Shown: positions 16,184 through 24,904 of the stretch, piece by piece
Numbering within the stretch: position 1 is the stretch's first letter
Layout: each line of letters begins with the position of its first letter
Assembly (NCBI GenBank): GCA_964371945.1
Contig: CAYJPA010000016.1
Coordinates: 1-64,000, forward strand
Reading direction: 5' to 3'
Length of the DNA: 64,000 bases
From: CAYJPA01 sp964371945
GTDB taxonomy: Bacteria; Chloroflexota; Chloroflexia; Thermomicrobiales; UBA6265
Notes under the pieces: model-generated
Seen by the model: the letters and a program-made list of their open reading frames with translations, nothing else
Databases searched by the model: none
Told to the model about the DNA's origin: nothing
Program-made: the position numbers and the translations under genes

Positions 16184-17307
16184 GGTTTTGTTGGTACGGA
16201 CGCCGGTGATTTCAATGTAGTCATTGCGGCCGCTTCGCGTTCGCGGCGGAGGAGCTCGGATTTGCGGTCGATACCCCAACGGTAGCCGCCCAATCCGCCA
16301 TCGGTACGGACGACGCGGTGGCACGGCACCACGATCGCGACCGGGTTGTTCGCGCATGCCTGGGCGACAGCCCGGAATGCAGCCGGCTGTCCGATTTCGT
16401 GCGCGATCTCACCATAGGTGCGGGTTTCACCCGACGGAATCGCTTGCAGTGCTTCCCAAACGCGGCGTTGAAACGCGGTCGCCCTGACATCGAGCGGCAG
16501 ATCGATCCTGGCCGACTTCCCATCGATGTGGGCAACGATCCGTTCGACCGCGGCCGCCAGATCGGCGGAACCTTCCGCGAGCTCTGCCGCGGGAAATTCG
16601 GCTTGCAGGCCCTGAGTGAGCGCTTCCGAGCTCTGACCGATCCGGATCGCGCACAGACCATTCGGCGTGCCCGCGACCAGGAGCGGACCGAGCTCAGTTT
16701 GGGCGACGGTGTACTGGATCTGGACATCGCGGCCGCCATCACGATAGGAGCCCGGGGTCATCCCGAGCTCGGCATTGGCTCGCTCGTACAGCCGGCTGGA
16801 TGAGCCGTACCCCGCGTCGTAGAGCGCGCTGGTGACGTCACTGCCGTTTCGCACGGACGATTTGAAGCGATCAATCCGGCGGGCGGCGATGTAGGCTTTT
16901 GGACTCACGCCGAGCATAGCTTTGAATGTGCGTTGTAGGTGATGCGGGCTGCTGCCGATTCGAATTGCGATCGCGGCGAGCGACAGGTCCCCGCAGGCAT
17001 TGGCGTCGATGTCCGCGCACGCTCGCTCGACCAGCGCCATTGCGGGGTTCTGAACGGCCTCCTTTGGATGGCAGCGTTTGCACGCGCGGAAGCCGGCTCG
17101 CTCCGCCGCGGCGGGGGTCAGGTAGAAGCGCACGTTTTTGCGGAGTGGTTTGCGAGCGGGACAGACCGGCCGGCAGTAGATCCCGGTCGACGTGATCGCA
17201 AAAAAGACCCGCCCATCGACACGGATGTCGCGCTCCACAAGCGCATTGAACATGTCGTCTTCGGTCAGCAGTCGCAGATCGGCCGGTTGGCGTGTAGCTG
17301 TACTCAT
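16180..17307 (-). CDS. ada: Bifunctional transcriptional activator/DNA repair methyltransferase Ada
   Basis: A 375-residue three-part Ada. The N-terminal phosphotriester methyltransferase has the zinc Cys4 site: Cys45 and Cys49 (YCRPVC), Cys76 and Cys79 (CKRC); Cys45 is the expected methyl acceptor. An AraC-type helix-turn-helix follows (~88-185; SLAAIAIRIGSSPHHLQRTF). The C-terminal O6-alkylguanine-DNA alkyltransferase carries PCHRV with Cys329. It repairs methylated DNA and, once methylated, should activate repair genes. ATG 17307 has GGAGG eight bases upstream. It lies 103 bases downstream of the anti-sigma/alkyltransferase fusion on the same strand. Confidence 0.94.
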   Translation of the reverse strand: MSTATRQPADLRLLTEDDMFNALVERDIRVDGRVFFAITSTGIYCRPVCPARKPLRKNVRFYLTPAAAERAGFRACKRCHPKEAVQNPAMALVERACADIDANACGDLSLAAIAIRIGSSPHHLQRTFKAMLGVSPKAYIAARRIDRFKSSVRNGSDVTSALYDAGYGSSSRLYERANAELGMTPGSYRDGGRDVQIQYTVAQTELGPLLVAGTPNGLCAIRIGQSSEALTQGLQAEFPAAELAEGSADLAAAVERIVAHIDGKSARIDLPLDVRATAFQRRVWEALQAIPSGETRTYGEIAHEIGQPAAFRAVAQACANNPVAIVVPCHRVVRTDGGLGGYRWGIDRKSELLRREREAAAMTTLKSPASVPTKP

Positions 17308-17410
17308 CGTTTTTGCCTCCACATGCAGCATATGACGAGCACGATCGGGTCGCTATCCGAAGATTGCGGTCGATGTTGAACGACTCGATACGAGGCAAGA
17401 ACTGGCGAGA

Positions 17411-18238
17411 TCAGGCGGAGGGGAGCATGACGCCTTCGAGCGCCAGGAGGCGATGCTTAATTCTTAGCCCGCCGGTGTAACCGCCGATCGAGGAATCGGA
17501 CCGGACGATGCGATGACACGGGATGACGACCGGGATCGGATTGCGGCCGAGCGCATTGCCGACGGCTCTCGTGGCCGAAGGCTGGCCGATACGCTCGGCG
17601 ATTCCACGGTAGCTGGTGAGGTGACCAAAAGGAATCTCGCTCGTCGCCTCAAGAACCGCTCTGGTGAAGGGCGAAATGCCGGAAAAATCAAACGGAACCT
17701 CAAAGTGGTTCCGTTCACCCCTGAAATATTCGCCTAGCTCGTCCGCGATATTCGAAATGGCATCCTGATCGGGAACCGGACGGAATCCGCGACGGCGCAG
17801 ATGTTGCAGGAACTCTTGCTCGGTCTCATTGTCCCCGAAGCCGATTTCGCAGAGTCCTTTATCGGACGAGGCAATCATCAATGGGCCAATCGGACTGTCG
17901 ACCTGTCCATATCCCGCGCGTTGTGATTCAGGGATTCGCGGGGCGGGGGGAGAAACGTCTTCAAGTTCGTCGTTCATCTGATCGAGAACGGAATCCAAAT
18001 GTCGAAAACCGCCTAGCATCTTCGCGCAGTAATTGCAGGTTTCCGTATGTTCGACGACCCAATCTTTGTCTTGCTCTGTCAGGTCTCCAAGAACGAGACC
18101 GGGCATTGCGTCGCAGCAGACGTCACAGGGATCGGCGCCGGTTGCCTCGGCGATCTCTTCCAAATCGAGAGCGACGGCGCTGCCGCCCCGCGGGGGATTC
18201 GTATCTGGAGCTGCTCCGCTCCGGGTGTCATCGTCCAT
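17411..18238 (-). CDS. Zinc-finger anti-sigma-like domain fused to O6-alkylguanine-DNA alkyltransferase
   Basis: A 275-residue two-domain protein. Residues ~36-90 look like a zinc-binding anti-sigma (zf-HC2/ZAS) domain: CDVCC at 38-42, then His64-x3-Cys68-x2-Cys71 (HTETCNYC), followed by an amphipathic helix. Residues ~108-275 are a complete alkyltransferase: SPIGPLMIASSDKGL, PFTRAVLEATSEIPFGHLTSY, a GNALGRNP helix and the acceptor Cys241 in IPCHRIV. The gene lies 63 bases downstream of an ECF sigma gene, the usual place of an anti-sigma factor. I infer that Cys241 alkylation, or zinc-site chemistry, controls sigma release. The domains are seen; the signalling is inference. Confidence 0.85.
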   Translation of the reverse strand: MDDDTRSGAAPDTNPPRGGSAVALDLEEIAEATGADPCDVCCDAMPGLVLGDLTEQDKDWVVEHTETCNYCAKMLGGFRHLDSVLDQMNDELEDVSPPAPRIPESQRAGYGQVDSPIGPLMIASSDKGLCEIGFGDNETEQEFLQHLRRRGFRPVPDQDAISNIADELGEYFRGERNHFEVPFDFSGISPFTRAVLEATSEIPFGHLTSYRGIAERIGQPSATRAVGNALGRNPIPVVIPCHRIVRSDSSIGGYTGGLRIKHRLLALEGVMLPSA

Positions 18239-18301
18239 CGTTCATTGTTCCGCTTTTCCTAAATCCGTGCCTGGTGCACGCGATTCGACCCGATCCCACA
18301 A

Positions 18302-18874
18302 TCAGAGTCGATCACCAAAACAATCGCGCACTTTTCGCAACGCTTCATGCACGTTTGCGCGGGCGGCGGCTTCACTGCATTTCAGATTCGCCGCGATGTC
18401 CGCATAGCCCATCTCCTGATACTTGCGAAGGATCAAGGCGATGCGCTGCTTATCCGGCAACGACGCGATGAACCGCTCCACCTCGTGCAGGAGATCTCGT
18501 GCCTCGAGATCCGCAGCGTGATCCGCTGGATCCACGGGAACGATCGTTTCGCCCGCTGCATCCAACGAGTCCTCGCGGTTCGATCGCCTTTTCCCACTCA
18601 AGAACGTATTCGTGGCGATTCGATAGAGCCAGGCCCTGTGATTCGCCGCGCCGTCCAGGCGGTCAAACGCGCGATACGCTTTGATCAGAGTCTCCTGATA
18701 GAGATCGTCCGCATCGGAGCGGTTTCGCGTCAAGTGCAGGCTGTACCGGAAAATCTCACCATGATGACGATCCACTAAGTCGTCAAAGGTAACGATAGGC
18801 AGCAGACAACGTGCCGGCGCTAACGCGTCGCCGGCCTGAACCGCGGCTGCTGTTCCGAATTCCTGCATTGACAC
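18302..18874 (-). CDS. ECF-type RNA polymerase sigma factor
   Basis: About 190 residues with both ECF domains. Sigma2 spans FDDLVDRHHGEIFRYSLHLT to YQETLIKAYRAFDRL (with DADDLYQET, the core-binding helix); sigma4 spans LPDKQRIALILRKYQEMGYADIA to EAAARANVHEALRKVRDC. It directs RNA polymerase to a specific promoter set. GTG at 18874 has CCGGAG upstream; ATG 18868 and an upstream TTG are alternatives. It is the first gene of sigma - anti-sigma/alkyltransferase - ada, so the likely regulon is the alkylation response, probably autoregulated. Confidence 0.9.
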   Translation of the reverse strand: MSMQEFGTAAAVQAGDALAPARCLLPIVTFDDLVDRHHGEIFRYSLHLTRNRSDADDLYQETLIKAYRAFDRLDGAANHRAWLYRIATNTFLSGKRRSNREDSLDAAGETIVPVDPADHAADLEARDLLHEVERFIASLPDKQRIALILRKYQEMGYADIAANLKCSEAAARANVHEALRKVRDCFGDRL

Positions 18875-18982
18875 GCTTTTATGCTCCGGCCACAAACACG
18901 GCCGTCGCCGTGGTGGTCTCAACTAGATTAACGCACGACTGTCCATAATGTGAGATTTGGGGTATTGCCGAATTGGGCAGAA

Positions 18983-18992
18983 TGTACGTACA
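18983..18992. promoter_or_regulatory. Perfect 10-base palindrome in a divergent promoter region
   Basis: TGTACGTACA lies between the leftward ECF sigma gene and the rightward PH-like/SHOCT gene. It could be a binding site for a dimeric regulator, but a 10-base palindrome may occur by chance. I found no convincing ECF-type -35 (GGAAC) with a matching -10 upstream of the sigma gene. Confidence 0.25.
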
Positions 18993-19170
18993 CTATGCAC
19001 GGACAATTGGCCGCTCGTGCTTCCGCGTGGGCTCGGTGTCTGCACCAGTCTGTCCAGCTTTTTGTTGACGAGGTTCCCGTTCCTCGCTCGTCATAGTGAT
19101 CTTCGGGGCTTTTATTACGCAAGTAAGCCTCGGATACTACGAAGACGCTGAAGTCGAATTGGAGGAGCGC

Positions 19171-21243
19171 ATGGTTCTCGGCCTCAATCGGTCTCGACTC
19201 CGGTCGGATGCCTCAGGACTCTTCGCCGTACGGCCGTCGCCCATCAAGCTGATTCAAACGGGCGACTGGGCGACTGAACGAGGGGCTGTGCTCTTCGAAA
19301 GCAATGCCGATCTCCTTGGCGGGTTCCCCGGCTATGCCGATCGCGGCTGCCGATTGGAAAACGTTCGGCTTGTTGTGACCGAAAGCTACCTCCTCATCGA
19401 CGAGGGTTTGGCAAACGGGTTCGGTCTTCCGATCCGTTGGATCGAAGGCACGGCCCTCGTGCAACATTCAGGCAAGAGCGATAGCGCGCTCCGGATCTTC
19501 TATCGCGAACGCGGCGCGCCTCACTGCTTCACGATCCGTTTCGGCGCAAGCCGGTTGGGATCACGCGGGGTGAGCCGCTCTCAACGCGTCCAGCAGGTCT
19601 TGCTGTCGACCGGTCTCACAGATCGGTTCGCGGCCGATGCCCCGCAGGAGCCGAACTTCACATTGCCCTGGGATCAGACCCGTGAATTCGAGAGCGAAAA
19701 CGCGATCTGGACCGGGCGGGCTACAGCCCCGTTACAGGTCGGTTCAGAGAACATCGCCTCCGACGTCTGGTTGACTACAAAATCGCTCATCTGGGGCGGC
19801 GGCGCCGGGAACGGTCTCAATCGCATTCCGTTGACGCTGCTGATGGATTTGGTGTCGACCCGCATAAAAGACCGCGCCGGGACACCGGTGGTCTACATCT
19901 CGATCGGCGATGCGAGAACCGGCCGCTTCGAGCTGCCATTCATCTTCGATCTTCACGCACCCCCTGATCGCAACTTCAGAGAACGCGGCGCATTCCTGGT
20001 CGGGCTTCGCTCGAGAGGATTGCCTGACGGAAAACCTGCCGCCACGCTGCAGCCATGGCGAATCGATTCGGGATCGAGCGCGTCGACCGAGGACGACGCG
20101 CTCGATCTCGGCTCGATCGACGATCGGGACGTTGCGGCTGTGGCTGCACCAGATGATGCGCCAACTGACGTAGGGGGCGTCGCTCGTGCCGTGATCCGGC
20201 GATTGAATGCCGAGGTTAGGCCGGATGCGCCCATCAACCAGATGACGGAAGCTCACTTCAACGAGCCGTCGCTCGAGCCGGCAATGACGAACATCGAGGG
20301 AGCGCAAGGGCAGAGGTTCACCGCGGTCGATTCCATCGAGGCTCCCGTATCGACATTGTCAGGAGAGAATGCGAACGGTGCTGAGATCGCGGGTACAACG
20401 GTACATGTCACGGTTGAGGAGATCGTCCAGGTCGTGGCAGAGCCTTGGTTCGTCGATCTGGAGCGTCCAATCGTGCCGTTGGGAGAAAACCTGGTCACCG
20501 CACATCGGGACTTGACCGAAGTCATCGACTTGGCCACAACAATCAACCAGGCGTCTCTAGCGGCGATCATCGACGCCGCACTGAACGAAATCGAAGTCGA
20601 GAAAGACTCAACTGAACCATTTCAGACGATTCTCGCCGAGAACGACGTCGTCGCGACTCCAGCGGACGATCTTCTTCTGGCTGAATGGTCTGTGCCTGAA
20701 GAGGTTGTGGTCGACGAGTCGCACGATCGAGAGCTGGCCGAATCGCGGTCCGAGGGCGGAGCACCTGAGCAGGTGCTCGAGACCGCCGAAGCGCCGCCGG
20801 TTGACCAGGTGATCTCGGAATCGATCGAGCAACGCAAAACTTCCAGTATCGACGTGGAAGTCCCGACCGAGGGCCGAGTAGCGATGGACCTTTGGTCGGT
20901 GGTCCGGCGCTATGAGGAATCGGCGCTCGGAGCGCTCGCGGAAGCGTTACGCGTCATCGACGACCGGGCGGAAGGCAAGACCGGGCCAAAACTCAGTGAA
21001 TCCTCGCCGAGCTCGTTCGAACAGGCGCAGGCAGTTGCGGAGATCGAAAACCTGGTCGCGAATGGGATCGTTTCAGCCGGCAAGGGCAAGACGAGACGAG
21101 AACGCTTGACGACACTTGGTGATGTGTGCGTGCGGCTCAGGACACTGATCGAGCTTTACGACAGCGGTTTCCTCACCGAGCAGGAACTGGAAACCAAGCG
21201 AGCCAAGTTGGTGAAGGTGCTCTCCGACGCGCTCATACCATAG
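19171..21243 (+). CDS. Large protein with two PH/GRAM-like domains and C-terminal SHOCT-like helices
   Basis: About 690 residues, no signal peptide or membrane helix. Two N-terminal beta-rich regions (~30-150 and ~175-285) each contain a turn resembling bacterial PH/GRAM domains (LVVTESYLLIDEG and VWLTTKSLIWGGG). The middle (~300-570) is acidic, low in complexity and probably disordered. The last ~45 residues, LRTLIELYDSGFLTEQELE onward, match the short C-terminal (SHOCT) domain. I chose ATG 19171 because GGAGGAG lies seven bases upstream. The protein may be a cytoplasmic membrane-associated scaffold, but no function is known. Confidence 0.7.
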   Translation: MVLGLNRSRLRSDASGLFAVRPSPIKLIQTGDWATERGAVLFESNADLLGGFPGYADRGCRLENVRLVVTESYLLIDEGLANGFGLPIRWIEGTALVQHSGKSDSALRIFYRERGAPHCFTIRFGASRLGSRGVSRSQRVQQVLLSTGLTDRFAADAPQEPNFTLPWDQTREFESENAIWTGRATAPLQVGSENIASDVWLTTKSLIWGGGAGNGLNRIPLTLLMDLVSTRIKDRAGTPVVYISIGDARTGRFELPFIFDLHAPPDRNFRERGAFLVGLRSRGLPDGKPAATLQPWRIDSGSSASTEDDALDLGSIDDRDVAAVAAPDDAPTDVGGVARAVIRRLNAEVRPDAPINQMTEAHFNEPSLEPAMTNIEGAQGQRFTAVDSIEAPVSTLSGENANGAEIAGTTVHVTVEEIVQVVAEPWFVDLERPIVPLGENLVTAHRDLTEVIDLATTINQASLAAIIDAALNEIEVEKDSTEPFQTILAENDVVATPADDLLLAEWSVPEEVVVDESHDRELAESRSEGGAPEQVLETAEAPPVDQVISESIEQRKTSSIDVEVPTEGRVAMDLWSVVRRYEESALGALAEALRVIDDRAEGKTGPKLSESSPSSFEQAQAVAEIENLVANGIVSAGKGKTRRERLTTLGDVCVRLRTLIELYDSGFLTEQELETKRAKLVKVLSDALIP

Positions 21244-21402
21244 TAAGTACGGGGAGCTTGAACGTCGCGAAGAAGACGTCTAGAAGGGCGTGTTACCATC
21301 GACGCCTACGCGCGGCCGAAACCCCACGGGCGGGGCGTGCGTTGAAGTCCTCGATTGAACGCTTGTTTTCAGCATCTCCCTCAGACCGTGAACTGGTAAG
21401 GA

Positions 21403-23940
21403 ATGAGTCAAGGCAGAGTCACACGGGCTAATCGCCGGTATCCAACGGCCCGCCGTCGCGCGGAACGCTACCGTGGGTCGGTCATGGTGCGCCGTTCCGC
21501 TGGACTGCCGCCGCATCTGCTTCCCGGCGTTTCAGGTCGTCACCGCAAAGAGAACAACAAAGTTGCGGGAATTCTGGTCGCAACCGGGGCTCTACTTGGT
21601 GTCTTTCTGATCATTTTGGTGATCGGCTTCGTCTCTTCAACCGCGGCGGCGATCGGCGGCACGGTCCACGCCTACCGCGAGGTCAACAGAGACCTTCCCA
21701 ACGCGGCAGAAGTCGCCGTGGACACCTTCGAAACAACGACTCTGCTCGATCGCAACGGGGTCAAATTGCAGAGCGTCGATCAGGTCGAGGGCGGTTGGCG
21801 GACATTCAAACCGCTCGACCAGATGAATCAGTACGTAATCGATGCCACCGTTGCTTCTGAGGACGCCACATTCTGGACGCACCTCGGTGTGGAACCGATG
21901 GCGATCATCCGCGGCGCGGTGATCAACCTGAGCGGCAGCGGTTCATCAGGCGGCTCGACGATCACGCAGCAGCTCGCGCGCGGTCTCTATCCAGAAGAAG
22001 TCGGAACCGACATCTCCGTCACCAGGAAGGTGAAGGAAGCGTTGGTCGCGGTTGCGCTTGACGATGAATTTTCAAAGGAGGACATCCTGACGATGTACCT
22101 CAATTCAATCTTCTACGGTCAGCGCTCGTTCGGAATCGAAGCCGCCGCGAACACCTATTTCAACAAGCACGCGAGCGAGCTGACGCTGGGCGAAGCGTCG
22201 TTGTTGGCGGGCTTGCCGCAAGCGCCGTCCTTCTTCGATCCGACAGTCCGTTTCGATCAGGCCAAGAAGCGTCAGAAGTACGTGCTAGACCAGATGGTCA
22301 AGTACGACTACATCACTGAGAAGCAGGCGAAGGATGCGTTCAACGAGAATCTCGACCCCCAAACACGGAACGGGTCCGTCGAGCATGCACCGCATTTCAC
22401 GCAGTACGTGCGGAGCTACATCGAAGAGCACTGGCCGGGGGCGCTCTACAACGGCGGCCTGACAATCACGACCTCGATCGATGTCGGACTACAGGAGCAG
22501 GCCGAGCAGATCGTCGCCAACGGGGTGGCCGAGGCGTCGGGCTACAACCGCAACAATGCCGCAATGGTGGTCATGGTTCCGTGGAGCGGGCAGATCCTGG
22601 CGATGGTCGGTTCGGCGTCATTCGACGACCCGTTTATCGGCGGACAAGTTAATTACGCCATCGAAAAACGGCAGCCCGGATCGTCGATGAAGCCGGTCGT
22701 CTATGCCGCGGCCTTTGAAAGCGGGTGGAATCCGGCGACCGTCGTCATGGACGATCCAATCAAAGAACCGACGGGCAATCCAGACAATCCCTTTTATGAA
22801 CCGAAGAACTATTCCGGCAGTTTTAACGGCGCGGTGAGCGTCCGACAGGCGCTGTCCAATTCCTACAACATCCCGGCGGTCAAGGCGATCAAATATGCCG
22901 GGATCGAGCATGTGATGGATCTCGCCAAGCGAATGGGCATGGAAAAGAGCCTCGATCGTCCGTACTACGATTACGGGCTTTCGCTGTCGCTCGGCTCCGG
23001 AGAAGTTCAACTGCTCGAGCACACGAACGTCTATGCGACCTTTGCCAACAACGGCACCTATGTTCCCGCGAATCCAATCCTTAAGATCGTTGATTCGCAG
23101 GGCAATGTGCTCTATGACGTAGAGCGGGACAAGCCTTGGGAGGACGCCACCCAGGGTCTGAAAGCCGCATACGCCTATCAGATCACATCGATCCTGACCG
23201 ACAACGAATCGCGTTCGCTCGTCTTTGGAGAGAGCAATCTCTTCGGCAATACCCAGCAAGAGCTCGGCCGTCCGACCGCCGCAAAATCGGGCACGACCGA
23301 CAATTGGCGCGACATCTGGACAATGGGCTACACGACCGATCTCGCGGTCGGGGTCTGGATGGGGAATACCTCGTTCGATGGCAGCTCGCCGTCTGAGCTG
23401 GATGAGCTCGACGGCATCGCCGGCGCTGGGCCGATCTGGCAAGACATGATGCTGCTTATGCACCAGAGCCCGCGGTGGTCGGACTTGCTCGTTGGGCCCA
23501 GCGGACGCGAACTGGACGAGGATTTCGAAGTCCCGCCAGACATCTATGAGGGCGAAGTTTGCTCGGCAACCGGCGGGAAGCCGGTCGACGGTTTCGAAAC
23601 GCGCACCGAGCTCCTTGTCCGCGGGGAGGGCCCGTCGCTTCGGTGCGATCAGATCTCGGCTTTTGACGCAAAGGAGCTCGAGGACGCGCAGGAGGATCTG
23701 CGAAATAGCGGTCCGTGGACCGGGTCGGCCTACGACCGAATCCAGCGTTACGCGGATGCCGTCAGCGGTTTTAACACGGGGCTGTCGGAGAACTTCAGCG
23801 ATTCGCCGCCAATTGAGCCGGTAGACGACGGCGGTTTCGTTGAAAACAGCAACAGCGACGATGTGAGCAGCGGCGGTTTCCAATCCAACGATTCATCGAA
23901 TAGCGGCAACTCGCCGCCGATCGAACCGAGAGACGACTGA
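21403..23940 (+). CDS. Bifunctional penicillin-binding protein 1A (GT51 transglycosylase / transpeptidase)
   Basis: An 845-residue class A PBP that polymerises and crosslinks peptidoglycan. A membrane anchor spans ~50-84 after a basic cytoplasmic tail. The GT51 domain contains EDATFWTHLG with catalytic Glu153 and GGSTITQQLARGLYP. The transpeptidase has SxxK (Ser427, Lys430 in PGSSMKP), SxN in SNSYNIP and KSGTT at 628. The C-terminal tail is Ser/Asn/Asp-rich with PPIEP repeated twice. A strong terminator follows. Start 21403 is preferred; ATG 21484 is possible. A peptidoglycan synthase indicates a walled cell and fits with mreB. Confidence 0.95.
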   Translation: MSQGRVTRANRRYPTARRRAERYRGSVMVRRSAGLPPHLLPGVSGRHRKENNKVAGILVATGALLGVFLIILVIGFVSSTAAAIGGTVHAYREVNRDLPNAAEVAVDTFETTTLLDRNGVKLQSVDQVEGGWRTFKPLDQMNQYVIDATVASEDATFWTHLGVEPMAIIRGAVINLSGSGSSGGSTITQQLARGLYPEEVGTDISVTRKVKEALVAVALDDEFSKEDILTMYLNSIFYGQRSFGIEAAANTYFNKHASELTLGEASLLAGLPQAPSFFDPTVRFDQAKKRQKYVLDQMVKYDYITEKQAKDAFNENLDPQTRNGSVEHAPHFTQYVRSYIEEHWPGALYNGGLTITTSIDVGLQEQAEQIVANGVAEASGYNRNNAAMVVMVPWSGQILAMVGSASFDDPFIGGQVNYAIEKRQPGSSMKPVVYAAAFESGWNPATVVMDDPIKEPTGNPDNPFYEPKNYSGSFNGAVSVRQALSNSYNIPAVKAIKYAGIEHVMDLAKRMGMEKSLDRPYYDYGLSLSLGSGEVQLLEHTNVYATFANNGTYVPANPILKIVDSQGNVLYDVERDKPWEDATQGLKAAYAYQITSILTDNESRSLVFGESNLFGNTQQELGRPTAAKSGTTDNWRDIWTMGYTTDLAVGVWMGNTSFDGSSPSELDELDGIAGAGPIWQDMMLLMHQSPRWSDLLVGPSGRELDEDFEVPPDIYEGEVCSATGGKPVDGFETRTELLVRGEGPSLRCDQISAFDAKELEDAQEDLRNSGPWTGSAYDRIQRYADAVSGFNTGLSENFSDSPPIEPVDDGGFVENSNSDDVSSGGFQSNDSSNSGNSPPIEPRDD

Positions 23941-23958
23941 TCAATAGCGCACGACGAT

Positions 23959-23992
23959 ACCGCCGGACTGTTTCCAGTCCGGCGGTTCATTT
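23959..23992. terminator. Intrinsic terminator between convergent genes
   Basis: ACCGCCGGACTG (23959-23970) pairs perfectly with CAGTCCGGCGGT (23975-23986) around a TTTC loop, followed by TCATTTG. It lies between the PBP gene and the convergent Lrp gene and probably serves both. Confidence 0.85.
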
Positions 23993-24012
23993 GCGCTCAT
24001 CTGATCTGGTCG

Positions 24013-24597
24013 CTATTCGGTTGCTTTTGTGGTGCGCGGGCGTCCCGGGCCGCGGCGTTTCGGGCGGACGGCGCCCGCGGAATCGTCATCGGTAGAGCCT
24101 GGTCCACGACGGCGGCGGCGCGTCAGACGGGCTCGCTGCTGCGTCGATCCCTCGGGCGGGGTCACTTCGCGCCAGGCGACCGGTGACGAGAGCACGATCG
24201 CGGTTTCGCAGTTTGCGCCCGCATCACTCAACCCATCCACCAATTCTTCGAGCGCCGCCATATCCGAGACATGTACATGCAACATGTAAGTTGCGCCACC
24301 GGTCACCCGATGGCAAAGCACGATCCCGCTTTCGCTCTTGATCGCATCCAAGAACGCATCGTATTGACCGCGCTGCACCGTAGCCGTCACAATCGCGGCG
24401 ACGGGGCGGCCGAGCGCTTCTGGCGAAACGATTGCCCGGTATCCAGAAATGACTCCACGATCCTCGAGCCTACGCACTCGCTCGATCATGGCGGGACTGG
24501 AGAGACCGACACGCTCCGCAAGCGCCTTCATCGTGAGGCGTCCATTCGCTTGCAATTCAGCCAGAATGCGTTCATCAATCGTGTCTATTTGACTCAT
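24013..24597 (-). CDS. Lrp/AsnC family transcriptional regulator with basic C-terminal tail
   Basis: A 194-residue regulator. Residues 1-60 are the AsnC-type winged helix (IDERILAELQANGRLTMKAL, VGLSSPAMIERVRRLE). Residues ~65-140 form the RAM effector domain (HRVTGGATYMLHVHV). Beyond the usual ~150-residue end is an Arg/Pro-rich tail containing RRGPGRPR, which resembles an AT-hook and could add DNA contacts. Such regulators respond to amino acids or related ligands. GGAG lies about five bases before the ATG. The divergent neighbour is a rhodanese gene, a possible target. Confidence 0.9.
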   Translation of the reverse strand: MSQIDTIDERILAELQANGRLTMKALAERVGLSSPAMIERVRRLEDRGVISGYRAIVSPEALGRPVAAIVTATVQRGQYDAFLDAIKSESGIVLCHRVTGGATYMLHVHVSDMAALEELVDGLSDAGANCETAIVLSSPVAWREVTPPEGSTQQRARLTRRRRRGPGSTDDDSAGAVRPKRRGPGRPRTTKATE

Positions 24598-24904
24598 GCT
24601 CCATCCTCACCTTCTTCGGGATATCGGCCAACAAAGAGCAATCAGCCTGCTCAAATCACTGAAACAGGTTACGGGACGATGTGCATTGGACTGTTAAGCC
24701 GTCAGTCTATCGTTTTGTTTCATCTGATGCAAGAACGGCGCTCGCTCGCATTCACCGTGCGAAACATGACCCCAATTCCGGCAGGGATTAGCATACCGTG
24801 CCGTTCGTAAACTCGCCGCTGAAATCGCTTTTGACCACAGCGATTGGTAAGAACAGTATCCTTCGAGAGTGCTATCGAGAGGCGTCACATCGAATGGATG
24901 GTGA
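24598..24904. other. Divergent intergenic region between lrp-type regulator and rhodanese gene
   Basis: About 307 bases. It should hold promoters for both genes, but I cannot identify reliable hexamers or an operator. No small gene with a ribosome-binding site is evident. Confidence 0.4.

Noticed and set aside
19050..19090. GGAAC-like motif (minus strand) as an ECF -35 upstream of the sigma gene
   Set aside because: No matching -10 at the usual spacing, and it lies about 200 bases from the sigma start; could not be supported.
22618..23883. Long open frame antisense to the PBP1A gene
   Set aside because: The sense strand carries SxxK, SxN and KSGTT motifs; the antisense translation matches nothing.
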